Source of the DNA: Streptosporangium subroseum
GTDB taxonomy: Bacteria; Actinomycetota; Actinomycetes; Streptosporangiales; Streptosporangiaceae
Length of the DNA stretch: 64,000 nt
Direction: 5' to 3'
Assembly: GCF_900188345.1 (NCBI RefSeq)
Contig: NZ_FZOD01000003.1
Location: forward strand, 124,001 to 188,000
Shown: piece by piece, positions 40,901-49,098 of the stretch
Position numbering within the stretch: position 1 is the first letter of the stretch
How the letters are laid out: every line of letters starts with the position of its first letter
Translations under genes and position numbers: made by a program
Notes under the pieces: generated by a model
What the model saw: only the letters and a program-made list of their open reading frames with translations
The model's database searches: none
Told to the model about the DNA's origin: nothing

Positions 40901-43349
40901 CGCGCCGAGCACTCCGGCCGAGCTGCGGATCGCGGCGGTGTGGGCGGACATTCTGGGCGTGGAGGACGTCGGCGTCGACGACGACTTCTTCGCGCTGGGC
41001 GGCGACTCCTTCCGCGCGGTGCGGGCCGTCCGGGAGATCGACCCGGCGCTGCGCGTGATCGACCTGTTCACCCGGCCCACGATCCGTGAGCTGGCCACCC
41101 ACCTCGACGGCGGCGCCGAGGCCCCGGCCGGGCTGCTGCACCGCCTGGCCGGCCCGCGCGTGGCGAGCCGTACCCTCGTCTGCCTGCCCTACGGCGGCGG
41201 CTCGGCCGCCGCCTACCGGCCGCTCGTCGCCGAGCTGGCCCGCACCTCCCCCACCACGGCGGTGCTCGCCGTCGAACTGCCCGGGCACGATCCGGCCCGG
41301 CCCGGCGAGGCGCTGCTGTCGATGCCGGAGCTGACCGACCGGATCGCGGCAGAACTGGCCGAGCTGACTGAGATCTCCGGCCCGATCGCGCTGTACGGCC
41401 ACTGCGTCGGCTCGGCCGCCGCGACCGAACTGGCGTTGCGGCTGGAGGAGGCCGGGACGCCGGTCGCCGGCGTCTTCGTCGGCGGCAGCTTCCCCGACGC
41501 ACGGCTGCCCGGACGGCTGTCGGCCTGGTGGAACCGGAGATTTCCCGCCAACCGCTGGGCCTCCGACCGCACCCAGCGCGACTTCCTGCGCACGCTGGGC
41601 GCCCTGGACGAGGATTTCGGCGACACCGAGATCGTGCTGCGCGGACTGCGGCACGACGTCGAGGAGGCACAGGCCTGGTTCAGCCGCCACCTCGACTCCC
41701 CCTCATCCGAGGAGCGCAGGCTCAAGGCGCCGCTGCTGTGCGTGATCGGCGAGCGGGACCGCGCGACCGAGCTCTACCAGGAGCGCTACCGGGAGTGGGG
41801 GGCGTTCGCCGACCAGGTGGAGCTGGCCACGATCCCCCGGGCCGGTCACTACTTCCTCAAGCACCAGGCCGCGACCCTGGCCCGGCTGATCGAGGAGCAC
41901 CTGGACCGCTGGGCCGGCGGCGACCTGCCCGAGCCGGTCGGAGAGGTCGAGATCGCGGGCCGGAGCGCCCGCCGGAGCCTGCGCCGCTTCTACACCGTCG
42001 CGGCCGGGCAGACCGTGTCGCTGCTCGGCGCCGCACTGACCTCTTTCGCGCTGGGCGTGTGGGCCTACCAGGAGAGCGGCCGGGTGCTGGACTACGCCCT
42101 GATCACCATGCTCGCCCTGTTGCCGTCGCTGCTGGCGGCGCCGTTGGGCGGCGCGGTCGCCGACCGGGTGGACCGGCGGCTGGTCATGCTGGTGTGCGAC
42201 GGCGTCTCCGCCGCGGCCACCGCGATCCTGGTGATCCTGCTGTGGCTGGGACGGCTGGAGGTCTGGCAGGTGGGGATCATCGCCGGGCTGCTGTCGCTGG
42301 TGACGGCCTTCCACCGGCCCGCCTACCTGGCGGCGGTGGCGCAACTGGTGCCCAAGCCGTACCTCATGCAGGCCAACGCGCTGGCGAACCTCGGCACCGG
42401 CCTGGGCATGTTCATCGGCCCGCTGGGCGGCGCCGCGCTCATCGCGACGGTCGGGCTGCACGGCGTGGTGGCCGTGAACATCGTCACGTTCCTCGCCGGG
42501 CTCGGCACGCTGCTGCTGGTCCGCTTCCCCGACCGGCTGTTCCACCGCCTGGAGGAGTCCTTCGGGCAGACCATCATCGGCGGCTGGCGCTTCCTCGTCC
42601 GGCGGCGACCTCTGATGATCATGATCGGGTTCTTCGTCGTGGAGAACTACCTGGGCATGCTGGCCCTGGCCGTGACCGTGCCCGCGGTGCTGTCGTTCAG
42701 CGACGTCGCCGGCGTGGGCACGGTGACCGCGCTGCAGGGGGTGGGCGCGGTGGTCGGCTCTCTGATCATGGTGTTCTGGAGCGGCACCGAGCGGCGCGCG
42801 ATCGGCATGGTCGGCTTCGTGATCGGGTTCGGGGCCGGGGTGCTGCTGGTCGGGCTGCGGCCCTCGCTGGTGCTGGCGGCCTTCGGCGGGCTGATGTCGT
42901 GGGCGTTCCTCAGCGTGCTGAACGCGCACTGGCTCGCGCTCATCCAGCTCAAGGTCGGCCTGGAGCTGCAGGGCCGGGTGCTGGCCACCAACCAGATGCT
43001 GGCGGTGTCGATGACGCCGCTGGCGTTCCTCACCGCGCCGCTGCTGGCCGACGACGTCTTCGGCCCGCTCCTCGTCCCGGGCGGTGCTCTCGCGGACACG
43101 ATCGTCGGTGACGTCGTCGGGGTGGGGCCGGGGCGCGGTGTCGGGCTGCTGCTGGCCGTCTGCGGTGCGCTGTTGATGCTCTGGGGCGCGCTGGGGCTGT
43201 GGTACCGGCCGCTGCGGCGCATGGAGGACGCACTGCCCGACGCGGTCGCGGGCGCTGAGATCGCCGACGACCTCGACGCGGTCCAGGCCGAGGCCGACGC
43301 CGTCCTGCGGGAGGGCGCCGCCCGCGTCGCGGCTCCGGGCCGGCCCTGA
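37992..43349 (+). CDS. NRPS C-A-PCP-TE fused to an MFS exporter
   Basis: This is a 1,785-residue protein. Domains are C at ~30-455 (HHIAFDA), A3 ~485-960, PCP ~965-1045 (LGGDSFRA, carrier Ser ~1005), a thioesterase ~1055-1295, and a 12-helix major facilitator transporter ~1318-1750. A3 pocket residues read by eye are about DLTKIAHVSK, close to the known Asp code DLTKVGHIGK, so an acidic residue or its amide is a reasonable guess for position 3. The TE has LVCLPYGGGSAAAYRPL and a nucleophile loop YGHCVGS with Cys (~1138) instead of Ser; Asp (GERD) and His (RAGHYF) of the triad are present. The synthetase therefore carries its own putative exporter. Confidence 0.93.
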   Translation: MTVSDERRSALTARLSAARRAAAQALPAIPAREATGGSAPLSPAQARLWFLDQLDDLAAYNVPTAVRLRGPLDTAALLGAVRDLADRHEVLRSLITDEGATPVDADRVPITVEDLDDHDLLEARLEEEFARPFALGSEPPTRVLLLHLTGAGEHVLALTVHHIAFDAWSRNLALAELAALYAARLDLAEPPAPPQVRYADYATWLAGQPEGDLAWWTERLAGLEPVLDLPVDRTRPSVADWSGSTVPVRLAPALTARVREVAAETGCTPFMVLLAAWQELLGRISGSDDVPVGVPETGRLHPDTARMLGCFVNTLVLRGDRSGEPTGRELLSRTKDAVLDALTHRDVPFERIVEHLHPERSLATTPIFQVLLNVLDDRPQALDFPGVTVEHVQAPLRTAKYDLNLAFVNEGEEYDGELTYRTDLFDASTVRRMAGWYLNLLEGVLADLDAPAAAVPLEPADGPLVSGSRTRMDLTRTLHAVIGDRIRQTPEATAVVDVSGSLTYGEVDRLADRLARHLVAAGVRPDEPVGVLVGRHSGLVPALLGVLRAGGAYMPMETAYPDDRLAYMLETAGARVVLADREHAGRVPGALVLSDLMAAGPDEPLEVDVTPGHLAHVIFTSGSTGRPKGAAIEHRSALHYLHGVTELVSDVYESYGVVSTIASDLVMTCLYGALVRGAAVHLLDQDAAVDPDAYAAYLAAHPVDVIKMVPSHLELLAAHGDLTRMLPRRLLILAGEATSWELAERIRAARPDLEVQIHCGPTETTVSVLGGPVPGSPSGSGSVPLGRPLPGVDCYVVDPAGRPLPAGVPGDLWVASPSLARGYLNRPDLTAERFVPDPVTGTARCYRTGDRVRLNSAGLVEFLGRVDDQVKIRGFRVELGEVKAALQEQPGVREAAVLPVGEGRSRRLAAWVAPASVDLSALRAGLRERLPDYMVPPVIVVLDELPLTPLGKVDRARLPIPEAAPAAERVAPSTPAELRIAAVWADILGVEDVGVDDDFFALGGDSFRAVRAVREIDPALRVIDLFTRPTIRELATHLDGGAEAPAGLLHRLAGPRVASRTLVCLPYGGGSAAAYRPLVAELARTSPTTAVLAVELPGHDPARPGEALLSMPELTDRIAAELAELTEISGPIALYGHCVGSAAATELALRLEEAGTPVAGVFVGGSFPDARLPGRLSAWWNRRFPANRWASDRTQRDFLRTLGALDEDFGDTEIVLRGLRHDVEEAQAWFSRHLDSPSSEERRLKAPLLCVIGERDRATELYQERYREWGAFADQVELATIPRAGHYFLKHQAATLARLIEEHLDRWAGGDLPEPVGEVEIAGRSARRSLRRFYTVAAGQTVSLLGAALTSFALGVWAYQESGRVLDYALITMLALLPSLLAAPLGGAVADRVDRRLVMLVCDGVSAAATAILVILLWLGRLEVWQVGIIAGLLSLVTAFHRPAYLAAVAQLVPKPYLMQANALANLGTGLGMFIGPLGGAALIATVGLHGVVAVNIVTFLAGLGTLLLVRFPDRLFHRLEESFGQTIIGGWRFLVRRRPLMIMIGFFVVENYLGMLALAVTVPAVLSFSDVAGVGTVTALQGVGAVVGSLIMVFWSGTERRAIGMVGFVIGFGAGVLLVGLRPSLVLAAFGGLMSWAFLSVLNAHWLALIQLKVGLELQGRVLATNQMLAVSMTPLAFLTAPLLADDVFGPLLVPGGALADTIVGDVVGVGPGRGVGLLLAVCGALLMLWGALGLWYRPLRRMEDALPDAVAGAEIADDLDAVQAEADAVLREGAARVAAPGRP

Positions 43350-43385
43350 GCCGCAGCGTGGCCGAAGACCTTGACGTGTCCGCCT

Positions 43386-43434
43386 GACCGGGGCGCCTCC
43401 ACTCTTCGATCCTGGAGTGCTAGGCGCCCCGGTC
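43386..43434. terminator. Bidirectional hairpin between the NRPS and the glycoside hydrolase
   Basis: GACCGGGGCGCCT (43386-43398) and AGGCGCCCCGGTC (43422-43434) pair perfectly, with an inner CACTC/GAGTG stem. The right arm covers the last codons and stop of the convergent hydrolase gene. Confidence 0.65.
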
Positions 43435-44793
43435 GCTCCACCGGATCTCGTACGGCTTCAGGGTGAACGCCCTGCCGTCCACGGTCGTGCTCACGGACGC
43501 GTTGGAGGTGTTCACCATCACGAGCTGTCCCTCCTGCGCCAGCACCCGCACCTTGGGGTCGGAGGAGGTGACCTTCTCCAGCGTGATCCCCGCGGGGAAC
43601 CACTTGGTGAAGCCGCTCAGGATGCCCGCCATCGGCAGCTCGGTGCCCTGGCTCGGGTGCCACAGGCAGCCGGGGCACGGCTGGCCGGCCTTTCCGGACT
43701 TGCGCTGGGGGCTCCAGTAGAGCGAGGTGGTGGCGCCGCTGGTGGCGAACTCCATCATCGCCACCGTCTGGACGGCGAGGCGGCGCCCCTCGGTCCAGCC
43801 GCTGCCCTGCGGCTCGACGTACCACTCGGCCCACCAGACCGGCAGGTCGCTCTTCTGCTTCAACCAGCTGGTGATCGCGCTGAACTTGCCGAGCGCGGTG
43901 AACTCGTCGGGGATCAGCCCGGCGTCCTTGGTGGGTGAGGAGCTGTCGACCACGATGAAGTCGGCGCCCTTCTTGTGCGCGAGCCAGTATTCGACCGCGT
44001 CCAGGTCACGCTGGTCGACGACTCCCCAGGCCCCCTGGATCTCCGAGTCCTTGTCGTTCTTGGAGCTCACCATCGACATGTACGGCCCGCCGACCTGGAT
44101 GTCCTTGTTCACCGCCTTCAGCGCGACATAGATCTTGTTGTAGAGCTCGGTGTAGCCCTCCGCGTCCCAGCGGTTGTTCGCGGGGTTCCAGAAACCCTTG
44201 AACTCGTTCCACACCATGTAGTGCTTGACGGTCGGGTAGCGCTTGGCCACCGTCACGGCCAGCCTGGCGAAGTCGTCGAAGTGCGCGCGCTTGGGCGCGG
44301 TCTCCAGCCGCGTCCAGTCGGTGCGCCCCGCGGTGCCGCCCTTCATCCAGTCCGGGGCGCAGCACAGCGTGATCACCGGGATGGACTGGGAGGCGCCCAT
44401 GAACTTGATCCGGCCGTCGAGGTCGCGGAAGTCGTACTTGCCCGGAGCGGGCTCCGGGTTGCCCGCGCCCCAGCCCATGATGTGCTGGTTCTGGAGCATG
44501 GGCACCCGGCTGAGCAGGTGCGAAGCGCTCTGGGAGACCGGGTCGGCCCGGTTGCCCGCGCTGAACTCGGTGTGGGTGATGCCCCAGCGCGGCCAGCCCG
44601 CCACGGCGGGAGGCGGCTCGATCACCGGCGCGGCCTGGCTCGGGGCGATCGTCATGACCTCTCCCCTGGGGATGTCCGGCGTTGACGCGAGCGTGAGTAT
44701 CCCCACGAGAAGCACCACCGTCACGCCTGTCGCTCCCAGGGCGATCGGCCAGGCCGAGCGCCTTCGCTGGTGCCGTCCGTCAGTCGGTATCAC
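43420..44793 (-). CDS. Membrane-anchored glycoside hydrolase, GH39-like
   Basis: This is a 457-residue protein from the GTG at 44793, which has GAGGA upstream; a longer frame reaches 44901. A basic N-tail (RHQRRRSAWP) and a single transmembrane helix (PIALGATGVTVVLLVGILTL) anchor it. The catalytic (beta/alpha)8 domain shows MVWNEFKGFW (acid/base Glu after Asn) and LPVWWAEWYV (nucleophile Glu), the pattern of clan A retaining hydrolases such as GH39. The C-terminus has a beta sandwich. It may trim a surface polysaccharide made by the upstream glycan genes. The substrate is not determined. Confidence 0.85.
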   Translation of the reverse strand: MIPTDGRHQRRRSAWPIALGATGVTVVLLVGILTLASTPDIPRGEVMTIAPSQAAPVIEPPPAVAGWPRWGITHTEFSAGNRADPVSQSASHLLSRVPMLQNQHIMGWGAGNPEPAPGKYDFRDLDGRIKFMGASQSIPVITLCCAPDWMKGGTAGRTDWTRLETAPKRAHFDDFARLAVTVAKRYPTVKHYMVWNEFKGFWNPANNRWDAEGYTELYNKIYVALKAVNKDIQVGGPYMSMVSSKNDKDSEIQGAWGVVDQRDLDAVEYWLAHKKGADFIVVDSSSPTKDAGLIPDEFTALGKFSAITSWLKQKSDLPVWWAEWYVEPQGSGWTEGRRLAVQTVAMMEFATSGATTSLYWSPQRKSGKAGQPCPGCLWHPSQGTELPMAGILSGFTKWFPAGITLEKVTSSDPKVRVLAQEGQLVMVNTSNASVSTTVDGRAFTLKPYEIRWSDRGA

Positions 44794-45115
44794 CGGTTCC
44801 TCGCTCTCACCGTCAATCCGTTGAAGCGCCAGCAGCCAAGCCGTTGAAGCGTTCCACAGCCCGGGCCGACCCGCCCGGGACCAGGCAAGGCTCACAGCCA
44901 AGTGTTACCGGCCGCTCTCTCAGCGTAATCACGGTGACTTTCAGAACGCTTGAATCTTCCATGGCGGTCCGCTCGCCGGCTCATGACCGGGAGCGACCCG
45001 CCGCGGCCTGCGGGACCTTCAAGCGCGGTACGGCCCGCGGGCTCCCTCGGCCCGTCCCCGGACATGGCGGAGTCCGCCTCCCGGATTCCGGAAGGCGGTG
45101 CTCCCGCTTGCGGAC
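44794..45115. other. 322-base interval upstream of the hydrolase
   Basis: This holds the upstream region of the GH39-like gene (transcribed leftward). I see no additional gene, strong hairpin or repeat here. Confidence 0.5.
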
Positions 45116-46141
45116 TCAGCCCTCCAGGACGCGGTGGGCCCGCTCGATGAGCGTGGGAACGGACGCGCCGATGTTCTCGAAACCCTCTCCCACGGTCTTG
45201 CCCTGCTTGAACCGGGCGTGGATGCCCTCCACGATCACCGCGAGCTTGTAGTTGCCGAACGCCACGTAGAAGTCCAGATCGGCCAGGTCGGCGCCGGAGA
45301 TCTTGGCGTAGTGGGCGGCGAACTCGCGGGTGTTGAGAAAACCGGGGGCCACGGTGACGCCGGTGGCGACCGGGATCGAGGCGCGTTCGGAGTCGCCGGG
45401 ATCCTGCCAGTAGGTCAGGGTGAGGCCCAGGTCGGCGAGCGGGTCGCCGAGCGTGGACATCTCCCAGTCGACGACGGCGAGGATGCCGGGCTCCGGCGAG
45501 AGCCGTACCAGCGTGTTGTCCAGCCGGTAGTCGCCGTGGACCAGCGTCGAGGCGGAGTGGACGGGCAGGCGCTCGCGCAGGCGGGCCACCAGGCGGTCGT
45601 ACTCGGGCAGTTCGCCGGTCTTCGACCGCTCCCACTGCTGGCCCCAGCGCTTCAGCTGGCGGGCCATGTAGCCCTCGGGACGGCCGAAGTCGCCCAGTCC
45701 CACCTCCTCGTAGTCGATCGCGTGGATGGCGGCGAGCACCTCGGCCAGCCGCTCGGACAGCCGGCGGATCTGCTCGGGGGCGACTCCCTCGACGTCCTCC
45801 TCGTTCCGTACGGCCGCGCCCTCCACATGTCCCATGAGATAGAACGGCGCGCCGATCACGTCCTCGTCGCCGCAGAAGGCCACCGGTTCGGGCACGGGGA
45901 CCGGGGTCGGCGCGAGGGCCGAGATCACCCGCCACTCACGTCCCATGTCGTGGGCGGTCGGCAGCACGTGCCCCAGCGGCGGGCGGCGCAGCACCAGGCG
46001 GCGCTCCCGGGTCTCGAGGACATAGGTGAGATTGGACCTGCCGCCGGCGATCAGAGAGATCCCGGTGGGCTCCCCGGCGTCGGGGACGTTGGCGGCCATC
46101 CATCCGACCAGACGGTTCCAGTCGATACCTGGGGTGCTCAT
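45116..46141 (-). CDS. Phosphotransferase family protein (ACAD10/11-type kinase fold)
   Basis: This 341-residue protein belongs to the aminoglycoside-phosphotransferase fold family as found in ACAD10/11. It has the N-lobe GGRSNLTYVLETRERRLVLRRPP, Brenner loop VHGDYRLDNTLV and VDWEMSTLGDPLADLG (metal-binding DxE/DP). Such enzymes phosphorylate hydroxy-acyl substrates in some organisms. The ATG at 46141 (MSTPGIDW) is used; a TTG at 46150 is possible. It lies between the GH39-like gene (same strand) and an acyltransferase (divergent). Any link to the NRPS is only positional. Confidence 0.88.
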   Translation of the reverse strand: MSTPGIDWNRLVGWMAANVPDAGEPTGISLIAGGRSNLTYVLETRERRLVLRRPPLGHVLPTAHDMGREWRVISALAPTPVPVPEPVAFCGDEDVIGAPFYLMGHVEGAAVRNEEDVEGVAPEQIRRLSERLAEVLAAIHAIDYEEVGLGDFGRPEGYMARQLKRWGQQWERSKTGELPEYDRLVARLRERLPVHSASTLVHGDYRLDNTLVRLSPEPGILAVVDWEMSTLGDPLADLGLTLTYWQDPGDSERASIPVATGVTVAPGFLNTREFAAHYAKISGADLADLDFYVAFGNYKLAVIVEGIHARFKQGKTVGEGFENIGASVPTLIERAHRVLEG

Positions 46142-46357
46142 AGCCCCCAATTAGAACGTCACTCGGGTCGGTGGCGCTAGTCGGAACGCCTTCGCCGACG
46201 AGGATCCCGAACGAGATGAGGCCTCGGAAACGGTACGGCTCCGGAAGTCGGCGAATACCCTCAGCTCTTTTATCGCTACATTACGTGCCTGCCCGCATGC
46301 TTGGGCTTACGTACACAGGATGTCGTAGGGGAACCCCCCACACCCCGGTAGGAGCTC

Positions 46358-47443
46358 ATGCGCATCTCCATCGTTCGTCCCCGTGACCTCGGAACCTCCG
46401 ACCTCGACCAATGGCGGGTCCTTCAGGGTGCCGACCCCGCCTTCGACAGCCCCTTTCTGTCGCCGGAGTTCACGATCGCCGTAGGCGCCCTGCAGGATCG
46501 CGTGCGGGTCGCGGTGCTGCACGACGGGCCCGACGTCGTGGGATTCCTTCCCTTCGAACGACATCCGATGGGCATCGGCATGCCGGTGGCGGCGGGACTG
46601 ACCGACGCGCAGGGACTGGTCCACGCCAAGGACCTGGAGATCGATCCACATCAGCTGATCAAGGCCTGTGACCTGGCCGTGTTCGAGTTCGACCACCTGA
46701 TCCCGGGACAGCCGCTGCTCCAGCCCGGGCATACCCGGCATCCGTCACCGATCATCGATCTCCGGGACGGCTACGCGTCGTACATCGAGACGATCAAGCT
46801 GAAGTCCGGCAAGACCTACCGTTCGACGGCCTACAAGACCCGCAAGCTCCAGCGTGACGTGGGGGCGATCCACCACGACTACGCCACCACCGACCTGGCG
46901 CCGCTGCACACGCTGCTCGGCTGGAAGACCGACCAGTACCGCCGCACCGGCCGCACCGACAGGTTCGCCAGGCCCTGGATCGTGGAGCTGGTCGAGCGGC
47001 TGCTCGCCACCGACACCGAGCACTTCGGCGGGGTCCTGGACATGCTCTACGTCGACGGCGAGCCGGTGGCCGGCCACTTCGGCGTGCGCACCGGCACCAC
47101 GCTCGCGGGCTGGTTCCCCGCCTACGACACCTCCTACGCCAAATACTCCCCCGGCCTGATCCACCACCTGGCCATGGCCGAGAGGGCCGCCGCGGCGGGG
47201 ATCCAGATCATCGACATGGGCCGCGGCGAGAAGGAATACAAGGAGAAGCTCAAAAACGGTGAGTACGAGGTGGCGGAGGGCCGGATCGCCCGGCCGAGCG
47301 CCGGAGCCGGAGTGCACTGGATGCTTCGGGTGCCGGCCCGCAAGGCGCGGGGAACGGTCCTGTCCAACCCGGCCCTGCGGAACACCGCGGACCGCGTGCT
47401 GAAGACCTTCGGCCGCCTGCGCACCTCCATTCAGTCCCCATGA
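46358..47443 (+). CDS. CelD/FemAB-like GNAT acyltransferase, copy 2
   Basis: This is a 361-residue protein and a clear paralogue of the gene at 25111-26238: same start (SIVRPRDLGTSDLDQW), FEFDHLIPGQPLL, WKTDQYRRTGRTDRFARPW, PVAGHFGVRTGTTLAGWFPAYD and IDMGRGEKEYKEKLKNG. It belongs to the Acetyltransf_6 family. The ATG has GTAGGAG upstream. Copy 2 has uniform high GC, unlike copy 1, whose ends are AT-rich. The two copies bracket the glycan/NRPS region, 20 kb apart. The function is probably transfer of an acyl or aminoacyl group to a wall or surface precursor. Confidence 0.86.
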   Translation: MRISIVRPRDLGTSDLDQWRVLQGADPAFDSPFLSPEFTIAVGALQDRVRVAVLHDGPDVVGFLPFERHPMGIGMPVAAGLTDAQGLVHAKDLEIDPHQLIKACDLAVFEFDHLIPGQPLLQPGHTRHPSPIIDLRDGYASYIETIKLKSGKTYRSTAYKTRKLQRDVGAIHHDYATTDLAPLHTLLGWKTDQYRRTGRTDRFARPWIVELVERLLATDTEHFGGVLDMLYVDGEPVAGHFGVRTGTTLAGWFPAYDTSYAKYSPGLIHHLAMAERAAAAGIQIIDMGRGEKEYKEKLKNGEYEVAEGRIARPSAGAGVHWMLRVPARKARGTVLSNPALRNTADRVLKTFGRLRTSIQSP

Positions 47444-47474
47444 ACCGGGGGGCGAGCCGGGCCGCTCACCCGCG

Positions 47475-49079
47475 TCATCCGATCAGCTGGGCGATCACCG
47501 AGACTCCCCGTCTGACCTCGGCGAGCGAGGCGGAGCCGTACCCGATCACCAGGCCGTGCCTGGTCGGTGGGCCGTGGTGGTGCCGCGTCATCCCGTCGAG
47601 CAGCACGCCCCGGTCGCGGGCGGCCTCGACCAGGGGCCCGACCGTGTGCGCGGGCAACTCCACCATGACGTGCAGCCCCGCGGTGTCGCCCATGATCCGG
47701 GAGCCGAGGACGTCCACGAGCGCGGCGCGGCGCCGTGCGTACTCCAGCCGCATCCGGCGCAGGTGCCGGTCCAGGTCCCCCTTTTCCAGGAGTACGGCCA
47801 CCGCCTGCTGGACCGGGCCGCTGGTGCGGTCGGCCAGGTCGTCGCGGGTCCGGGCGACGGCGGCGAGAAGGTGTGGCGCGGCGACCAGCCAGCCGACGCC
47901 GACGTCGGGCGACAGGGACTTGGACAGGCTGCCGAGTAGGACCACCCGCTCGGGGTCGAGACCGTGGAGGGCGGGCAGCGGGGCGACGTCGTAACGGAAC
48001 TCGGCGTCGTAGTCGTCCTCCACGACGAGCGCGCCGGTACGGCGTGCCCAGGCGAGAAGGTGTTCCCTGCGCGGGATGGGAAGGCGCCCGCCGAGGGGGT
48101 ACTGGTGCGCGGGGGTGGTGTAGAGGACACGCAGGTCGCCGGGGAGCCCGTCCACGATGACGCCGTCCTCGTCGACCGGGCAGGGCACGACCTCGGCGCC
48201 CCGGGCGGCGAAGACGTTTCTGGCGACGCGGTAGCCGGGGTCCTCGACGCCCGCCCGGTCACCGGGACGCAGGATCGTGGCGGCGACGAGGTCGAGTCCG
48301 CTGCCGGTGCCCCGAGTGATCATGATGTTCTCCGCGCCGACGGGGATCGCCCTGGTCCTGCGGAGGTGCTCGGCCAGGGCCTCGCGGAGCCTGGGAAGGC
48401 CGTAGGGGTCGGGGTCGACGCCCGGCGGCAGGTCGGCGGCCTTGCGCCACGCCCTGCGCCAGGCCGCCCGGTCGTAGTCGCGGACCCACGGCTGCCCGGG
48501 ACGCAGGTCGATCATGGTCTCGCCGTGCCGGGGACGGGCGGTCCCGGTGGGCGAGAGGGACGCGAGGGCGCCGGCGGACGCGTCGCCGCAGGTGGGAACG
48601 GCGCCGGAACCAGGTCCGGACGGGCCTCCGTGGGAGCCGGTGCGGGAAACGGGTCCGTCGCCGCAGGTGGAAACGGCGCCGGGCCTCTCGCCATATCCGG
48701 AAGCGTCTCCGTGCGCCAGGCCGTACCCGGAGCCTGGAGCGGAGTCGGCGGCGACGGGCGGGACATGGACCACCATCTCGGCCACGTAGGTGCCGGAACC
48801 GTGGCGGCCGTCGAGCCAGCCTTCGGCGTAGAGCTGCTGGTAGGCCTCGGTGACGACGGTGCGGCTGACGGCGAGCTGCCGGGCGAGGGCGCGGGTGGAG
48901 GGCAGGCGCTCGCCGGACTTGAGGGTGCCGTCGCGCATCGCGGTGCGGAGGCGGTCACCGAGCTGGACGGCGAGGGCCGTGGCGGCCCCGCGGTCCACCG
49001 AGATGGGCAGGTCGACGGCGGGTCGCGGCAAAGTGGTCTCCCAGAAGTGGCAGCGAGTGGATGTGTTCCTGGTATCCAC
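47475..49079 (-). CDS. MocR/PdxR-type regulator (GntR helix-turn-helix plus aminotransferase fold)
   Basis: This is a 534-residue protein. A winged HTH of GntR type (about 25-100: LQLGDRLRTAMRDGTLKSG-style helix, SRTVVTEAYQQLYAEGWL) is followed by a long linker and a type I aminotransferase domain (about 190-530) with the PLP-binding lysine context LLGSLSKSLSPDVGVGWL. MocR proteins bind PLP and control vitamin B6 genes or neighbouring genes. The linker (about 105-180) carries a repeated GAVSTCGD/GAVPTCGD motif not typical of the family. It is divergent by 19 bases from a PNPOx-like gene, its likely target. Confidence 0.9.
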   Translation of the reverse strand: MDTRNTSTRCHFWETTLPRPAVDLPISVDRGAATALAVQLGDRLRTAMRDGTLKSGERLPSTRALARQLAVSRTVVTEAYQQLYAEGWLDGRHGSGTYVAEMVVHVPPVAADSAPGSGYGLAHGDASGYGERPGAVSTCGDGPVSRTGSHGGPSGPGSGAVPTCGDASAGALASLSPTGTARPRHGETMIDLRPGQPWVRDYDRAAWRRAWRKAADLPPGVDPDPYGLPRLREALAEHLRRTRAIPVGAENIMITRGTGSGLDLVAATILRPGDRAGVEDPGYRVARNVFAARGAEVVPCPVDEDGVIVDGLPGDLRVLYTTPAHQYPLGGRLPIPRREHLLAWARRTGALVVEDDYDAEFRYDVAPLPALHGLDPERVVLLGSLSKSLSPDVGVGWLVAAPHLLAAVARTRDDLADRTSGPVQQAVAVLLEKGDLDRHLRRMRLEYARRRAALVDVLGSRIMGDTAGLHVMVELPAHTVGPLVEAARDRGVLLDGMTRHHHGPPTRHGLVIGYGSASLAEVRRGVSVIAQLIG

Positions 49080-49098
49080 TTTTTTCTAGGTTAGAGCC

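Noticed and set aside
33059..43349. Siderophore cluster
   Set aside because: No iron-chelator genes (hydroxylase, dihydroxybenzoate, siderophore receptor) or iron box lie near the NRPS.
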